From the NCBI GenBank assembly GCA_016188005.1, contig JACPIQ010000104.1:59662-123661 (forward strand): DNA of 64,000 nucleotides, given 5' to 3'. The position numbers and the translations under genes are program-made. The notes beneath the pieces were generated by a model. The model saw nothing but the letters and a program-made list of their open reading frames with translations. It ran no database searches and was not told the origin of the DNA. The DNA is from Candidatus Rokuibacteriota bacterium (GTDB lineage Bacteria; Methylomirabilota; Methylomirabilia; Rokubacteriales; CSP1-6). Of this stretch, positions 60,396 through 64,000 are shown in pieces (positions within the stretch are counted from its first letter, which is position 1; the number at the start of each line of letters is the position of its first letter).

Positions 60396-60857
60396 GTGAC
60401 GCTCGGCAGGGCGGTGGTGTCGCTGAGGAGGCTGTTCTTTCCGGAGCCGCCACGGGTGATTCCCGCCCATCGGCTCCTGGGCGTGGCCCTGCGCACCGCG
60501 CACCTGATGACCTTCGGCGCGCTCGTGGGCGGGCACCTCTTCGAGGTGGATCACTGGCGGCTCTTTCCGTTTCTCGTCGCCACGATCGTGAGCGGCGCCG
60601 GCCTCATGGCGCTCGAAATGGCCTCCACGTGCGCCTGGCTGTTCATGGGCAAGGGGCTGGCCGTGCTCGCCAAGCTGCTGCTCCTCACCTCCATCACGTT
60701 TTTCTGGGAGCAGCGGGTGGTGCTGCTCCTGCTCACCGTGGCACTGGCCTCGGTCGGGGCCCACATGCCGGCCCGCTTTCGGCACTACTCGGTGCTCTCC
60801 GGAAAAGTTGAGGGGCCCGAGCGAGACGCTGCTCTCGAGGTGATGCCGAGGGAGTAA
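60396..60857 (+). CDS. Small integral membrane protein
   Basis: 153 residues from GTG 60396; an in-frame ATG lies at 60336. Four membrane helices: ~27-45, 54-74, 80-97 and ~104-122. His residues in helix 1 and its loop (AHLMTFGALVGGHLFEVDH) could bind haem b or a metal. No firm family; it looks like the four-helix proteins often found near molybdoenzyme or cytochrome genes. Followed closely by a terminator-like hairpin. Confidence 0.65.
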   Translation: MTLGRAVVSLRRLFFPEPPRVIPAHRLLGVALRTAHLMTFGALVGGHLFEVDHWRLFPFLVATIVSGAGLMALEMASTCAWLFMGKGLAVLAKLLLLTSITFFWEQRVVLLLLTVALASVGAHMPARFRHYSVLSGKVEGPERDAALEVMPRE

Positions 60858-60864
60858 CCGAGCG

Positions 60865-60887
60865 CCGGAGATCGCCGGTGTCTCCGG
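60865..60887 (+). terminator. Hairpin ending the molybdoenzyme operon
   Basis: CCGGAGA-TCGCCGGTG-TCTCCGG, perfect 7-bp stem starting 7 bases after the stop codon; no U-tract. Confidence 0.5.
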
Positions 60888-61000
60888 GTGGCCACGCTGA
60901 GGCGCCGGCGCCCCTCCGGAAGGAAGTGTTTACTCGTTCACCTGAGGCGTGCTCACTAGTTTTCCCATCCGAGATGCCTGGGGGCCGTGTGTAGCGCCCC

Positions 61001-61015
61001 TGGCACCGTAGTTGC
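61001..61015 (+). promoter_or_regulatory. Sigma-54 promoter of the NrfD-type quinone oxidoreductase operon
   Basis: TGGCACCGTAGTTGC is a full -24/-12 match. Predicted +1 is about 61027, leaving an unusually long leader of ~190 bases. Confidence 0.72.
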
Positions 61016-61104
61016 TGCCCTACCCAGCCCGATGCTTCCGCGTTCCTCGAAGTCTCGGTGCCTCGTCGTGTCGGGCGTCCCTTGTTGTCTGCTCCACCAT
61101 GGGC

Positions 61105-61132
61105 GAGCCAGCGGGATACCAAGGGCTGGCTC
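61105..61132 (+). promoter_or_regulatory. Leader hairpin upstream of the dihaem cytochrome gene
   Basis: GAGCCAGC and GCTGGCTC, perfect 8-base arms around 12 bases, about 85 bases before the start codon. Possible post-transcriptional control element; no known riboswitch recognised. Confidence 0.35.
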
Positions 61133-61216
61133 TCGCTGCACATCGACCGAGGAGCGTTCGAGCCAAGGGAGCAGATCGGCCTTCTTCGGCGGACTGCGAG
61201 AGCGGAGGCGGCGATG

Positions 61217-61864
61217 ATGCGCAGAGCGTGGCTCGCGGCGGTCCTCATGGGCGCCGGCACCTGGGCCTTCACGGGCGCTCCTTCGCGCGCGGCGGCGGCG
61301 GACGCGGAGTCCGGTGCTGCGCTGTTCGCGGCCAAGCAGTGCGTCCGTTGCCACGTGCCCCGCAGCGAGCGGGGGCCAGGGCCCGCCCTCGAGGAGCTCC
61401 GTCGCCCCCAGGGGGCCATGGAGCTCGCGGGCCGGCTCTGGAACCACGTCCCGGCCATGGCAGGAATGCTGGCGCAGCGGGGGTTCGACTGGCCCAGCAT
61501 CAGCGCCTCGGAGATGGGGAACCTGATGGCGTACCTGCAAGGCGACGCGCTGCGGGATGCGCGGCCGGACCTCGACAAAGGGCAGGTCATCCTGCTGCGG
61601 AAGAACTGTCTCAAATGCCACAGCCTGAGGCGCGAAGGGGGGCGGGTGGAGCCGGATCTGGCCGAACGCCGAGCCGATTACGAGTCGGCGTCCGCCTGGG
61701 CTTCGGCCATGTGGACCCATACACCCCGGATGGCGGCCATGGCGAGCCGCATGGGCGTCGCCTACCCCCGCTTCGCGGGGGACGAGATGGGGAATCTGGT
61801 CGGCTTCCTGAGGGAGGCCGCCACCGCGCCGCCGCGCGGCGCCGGAGGAGTGCCCAAGCGATGA
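61217..61864 (+). CDS. Dihaem cytochrome c
   Basis: 215 residues; ATG 61217 fits GGAGG spacing better than ATG 61214. Signal peptide ends RAAA. Two monohaem domains: CVRCHVPRSERGPGPAL and CLKCHSLRREGGRVEPDL, each followed by a helix with W-N/T-H-x-P-x-M whose Met is the probable ligand (LWNHVPAMAGM, MWTHTPRMAAM). It is a two-domain version of the tetrahaem protein at 43284. Likely soluble partner of the following quinone oxidoreductase. Confidence 0.85.
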   Translation: MRRAWLAAVLMGAGTWAFTGAPSRAAAADAESGAALFAAKQCVRCHVPRSERGPGPALEELRRPQGAMELAGRLWNHVPAMAGMLAQRGFDWPSISASEMGNLMAYLQGDALRDARPDLDKGQVILLRKNCLKCHSLRREGGRVEPDLAERRADYESASAWASAMWTHTPRMAAMASRMGVAYPRFAGDEMGNLVGFLREAATAPPRGAGGVPKR

Positions 61865-61898
61865 CAGAGAGCCGCGGGTCCGTGGAAGGGGGGTGCCT

Positions 61899-62633
61899 GT
61901 GAGGCTGCCGGAGCAGATCAAGCGCCTCGGGCTGGTGATCGGCGTGCTGGTGGCGGCGGTGCTCGTGGGGCGGTTCGTCGTGATCCCCCGCTCGCTGGTC
62001 GCGACGGAGCTCCATCAGGCCAGCACCGTGGCCCGCGAGGTCGCGAAGCCGATGAAGTTCGCCGGGACGGCCGCGTGCCAGGACTGCCACGACGACGTGG
62101 CCGTCACGAAGGCGAAGGGGTACCACAAGAACCTCGCCTGCGAGGGATGTCACGGGCCTGCCGCCAAGCACGCGGAGGATCCCTCTTCGGGCAAGCCCCC
62201 GGCGCCCCGCGATCGGAAGTTCTGCCCGGTCTGCCACATCTACGACGCCTCACGGCCCACGGGCTTCCCGCAAATCAACCTGACGACCCACAACCCGCTG
62301 AAGGCCTGCATCACCTGCCACAACCCCCACGATCCGGTGCCGCCCAAGGTCCCGCAGGAGTGCTCGGCCTGCCACGGGCAGATCGAGCGGACGAAGGCCG
62401 TGTCGAGCCACGCGCTGCTCGCCTGCACGACCTGTCACAAGGTGCCCCCGCTGCACAAGACGGCGCCCAGGAGCGCGCTGCCCTCGAAGCCGGACACCCG
62501 CGAGTTCTGCGGGGGCTGCCACGGCAAGGACTCGGCGCAGAAGGACGCGCCCAAGGTGGACGTCTCGGCCCACGGCGGGCGCTTCCAGTGCTGGCAGTGC
62601 CACTACCCGCACCTGCCGGAGGGGCGGGCATGA
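61899..62633 (+). CDS. Membrane-anchored octahaem cytochrome
   Basis: 244 residues; GTG 61899 is preferred over GTG 61893 by distance to GGAAGGGGGG. N-terminal membrane anchor (~10-30). Eight CXXCH sites: CQDCH, CEGCH, CPVCH, CITCH, CSACH, CTTCH, CGGCH and CWQCH. It overlaps the FeS gene by four bases. Cytochrome plus FeS plus NrfD-type gene order recalls Geobacter CbcSTU and the front of alternative complex III, which link quinones to periplasmic cytochromes. Confidence 0.87.
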   Translation: MRLPEQIKRLGLVIGVLVAAVLVGRFVVIPRSLVATELHQASTVAREVAKPMKFAGTAACQDCHDDVAVTKAKGYHKNLACEGCHGPAAKHAEDPSSGKPPAPRDRKFCPVCHIYDASRPTGFPQINLTTHNPLKACITCHNPHDPVPPKVPQECSACHGQIERTKAVSSHALLACTTCHKVPPLHKTAPRSALPSKPDTREFCGGCHGKDSAQKDAPKVDVSAHGGRFQCWQCHYPHLPEGRA

Positions 62634-63427
62634 ACAAGCGTGACTTCCTCAAGGGCATGATCCTCTTCTTTCCGGCCGGCGGGCTGCTCGAGATGGCCGC
62701 CAACGCGGCGGCGAAGGAAACGGCCGCCCCGGAGGCCGCGGGTGCGCAGCCGGCGGCCATGGGCGCGCCCGGCGCCGGCGGCTACAACGGGGAGAAGCAC
62801 TACTACGGCATGGGGATCGAGATCGACAAGTGCATCGGCTGCAGCCGGTGCGTCGAGGCCTGCAAGGCCGAGAACGACGTGCCGCAGGAGCCGTTTTACT
62901 TCAGGACGTGGATCGAGCGGTACGTGATCACCAAGGACCACGGGGTGATCGTCGAGAGCGTCAACGTCAAGGGCAAGGCGGCCAAGGAGACGCCGCAAGA
63001 GGACCGCGACGTCATCCGGACCTTCTTCGTGCCCAAGCTGTGCAACCACTGCATCCATCCGCCGTGCGTCCAGGTCTGCCCGGTGGGCGCCACGTTCTCG
63101 ACGAAGGACGGGGCGGTCCTGGTGGACAAGGAGCGGTGCGTGGGGTGTCGCTACTGCATCCAGGCCTGCCCCTATGGCGCTCGCTATCTTCACCCGAAGA
63201 CCCGGACCGCCGACAAGTGCACGTTCTGCTACCACCGCGTGGTGAAGGGGCTGCTCCCGGCCTGCGTCGAGGTGTGCCCCACCCAGGCGCGGATCTTCGG
63301 CGATCTCAAGAGCAAGGCGAGCCGGCTGACGCGCTTTTACCGGATGAACAAAATCCACGTGCTCAAGCCGGCGCTGAACACGGAGCCCAAGGTGTACTAC
63401 GCCGGGCTCGATGGAGAGGTGCGATGA
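62630..63427 (+). CDS. Exported four-cluster ferredoxin (NrfC/PsrB type)
   Basis: 265 residues, ATG overlapping the previous stop. Tat-like start KRDFLKGMILFFPAGG and an Ala/Pro-rich linker to ~50. Four Cys groups: CIGCSRCVEACK, CNHCIHPPCVQVCP, CVGCRYCIQACP and CTFCYHRVVKGLLPACVEVCP. It would carry electrons between the octahaem cytochrome and the NrfD subunit on the outer face of the membrane. Its ATGA overlap with nrfD supports a complex. Confidence 0.92.
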   Translation: MNKRDFLKGMILFFPAGGLLEMAANAAAKETAAPEAAGAQPAAMGAPGAGGYNGEKHYYGMGIEIDKCIGCSRCVEACKAENDVPQEPFYFRTWIERYVITKDHGVIVESVNVKGKAAKETPQEDRDVIRTFFVPKLCNHCIHPPCVQVCPVGATFSTKDGAVLVDKERCVGCRYCIQACPYGARYLHPKTRTADKCTFCYHRVVKGLLPACVEVCPTQARIFGDLKSKASRLTRFYRMNKIHVLKPALNTEPKVYYAGLDGEVR

Positions 63428-64000
63428 TCGAGACCTCGGGCCAGCGCCTGGGCGAGCTCCTGGAGCACATCACGGGCTTCATCTACCCCAACGAGATCGA
63501 GATCCACTGGTCGATCCTGATCGTCGTGTACCCCTACGTCACCGGTCTGGTGGCCGGGGCCTTCATCCTCGCCTCGCTGGTGAAGATCTTCAACGTCAAG
63601 GCGCTGCAGCCCACGTACCGGCTCTCCCTCCTGACGGCGCTGGCCTTCCTGCTGGTGGCGCCGCTGCCGCTGCTGCTGCACCTCGGACGCCCGGAGCGCT
63701 TCTACGAGATCCTCCTGACCCCCAACGTGACCTCGGCCATGGCCATGTTCGGCTTCGTCTACGCCTGGTACCTGATGGGCGTGCTGCTCCTGGAGATCTG
63801 GTTCGAGTACCGGCGGGACCTCGTGGTCCTGGGAGGGCAGGGGCGGGGCCTGCTGCGTCAGATCCACCGGGCGCTCTCGCTCTACTCCACGGACGTGAGC
63901 GAGGCGGCGCTGGCCTTCGACCGCAAGGCCATCCGGGCCATCACGGTGATCGGGATCCCCTCGGCCTTCCTCCTGCATGGCTACGTGGGCTTCATCTTCG
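63424..64000 (+). CDS. NrfD/PsrC-family quinone-reactive membrane subunit (3' end missing)
   Basis: 192 residues before the window ends; the family is usually 300-450. At least five membrane helices are seen. EIEIHWSILIVVYPYVTGLVAGAFILAS and LLLHLGRPERFYEILL are hallmark segments of NrfD-like proteins, which bind menaquinone at the outer face without haem. Together with the ferredoxin and octahaem cytochrome it forms a quinol dehydrogenase or quinone reductase module. Confidence 0.9.
   Translation, partial: MIETSGQRLGELLEHITGFIYPNEIEIHWSILIVVYPYVTGLVAGAFILASLVKIFNVKALQPTYRLSLLTALAFLLVAPLPLLLHLGRPERFYEILLTPNVTSAMAMFGFVYAWYLMGVLLLEIWFEYRRDLVVLGGQGRGLLRQIHRALSLYSTDVSEAALAFDRKAIRAITVIGIPSAFLLHGYVGFIF

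Larger units (their letters stand above)
60858..61216. other. 359-base non-coding region with terminators and promoter
   Basis: Holds hairpin CCGGAGA-N9-TCTCCGG (60865-60887), the 12-base palindrome GGCGCCGGCGCC (60901-60912), the sigma-54 promoter at 61001, and a ~190-base leader with the inverted repeat GAGCCAGC/GCTGGCTC (61105-61132). No gene is apparent. Confidence 0.65.

Noticed and set aside
1..64000. tRNA, rRNA, integrase, transposase or phage genes
   Set aside because: None recognised on either strand; no evidence of a mobile island apart from the REP-like palindrome.

Overview
High-GC bacterial DNA from an organism with an outer membrane: lipoprotein signals, an RND pump, an outer-membrane-type beta barrel and many exported c-type cytochromes are present. 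There is no rRNA, tRNA or taxonomic marker gene. Dense -24/-12 (sigma-54) promoters, a very large multihaem cytochrome complement and a probable selenoprotein would fit a metabolically versatile lineage such as Candidatus Rokubacteria / Methylomirabilota or a Geobacter-like group, but this is an inference.

Layout. 1-2342 (minus): 5'-complete but truncated fusion of acyl carrier, fatty acyl-AMP ligase and acyltransferase. 2580-5278: HAD/P-loop fusion, a small four-cysteine protein and Hsp20, each behind its own sigma-54 promoter. 5429-12186: RND efflux adaptor and pump, DUF302 protein, archease and RtcB RNA ligase. 12265-15964 (minus): Met-rich secreted protein, Met-rich sensor kinase and NtrC-type regulator. 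16175-20207 (minus): TPR membrane protein, DUF2304 protein and glycosyltransferase. 20457-23380: a second kinase/NtrC-type pair.

23721-40457 is one co-oriented cluster that looks like a machine for making and anchoring extracellular cytochrome filaments. It holds a cupin, an NHL propeller, three tandem hexahaem cytochromes with the layout of Geobacter OmcS, a YVTN propeller lipoprotein, a cytochrome with up to ten haems, an outer-membrane barrel, two CsgG-like proteins, a parvulin isomerase lipoprotein, a 26-haem lipoprotein and a 16-haem cytochrome. 40638-52283 is a second cluster for inner-membrane quinol/cytochrome electron transfer. It opens with a PCYCGC-family protein that appears to be a selenoprotein (in-frame TGA at 41004 with a SECIS-like hairpin). 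It continues with a polyferredoxin, a tetrahaem cytochrome, a 9-haem/Rieske/cytochrome b unit, a c7-type trihaem protein, a 13-haem cytochrome, a b561-type cytochrome b and two 9-haem proteins.

52350-55447 encodes a kinase whose sensor carries a CXXCH haem site, its NtrC-type partner and a Fis-only protein. 55645-60857 encodes a Tat-exported molybdopterin oxidoreductase with FeS subunit, TorD chaperone and trihaem lipoprotein, preceded by twin palindromes and a sigma-54 promoter. 61217-64000 starts a dihaem / octahaem / FeS / NrfD quinone oxidoreductase, cut by the window end.

By my count the window encodes about 127 CXXCH sites, plus four CX3CH or CX4CH sites in multihaem proteins, and 11 sigma-54 promoters served by three NtrC-type activators. 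The picture is a respiratory island that passes electrons from the quinone pool through the periplasm to the cell surface and to a periplasmic molybdoenzyme, under redox- or metal-sensing two-component control.
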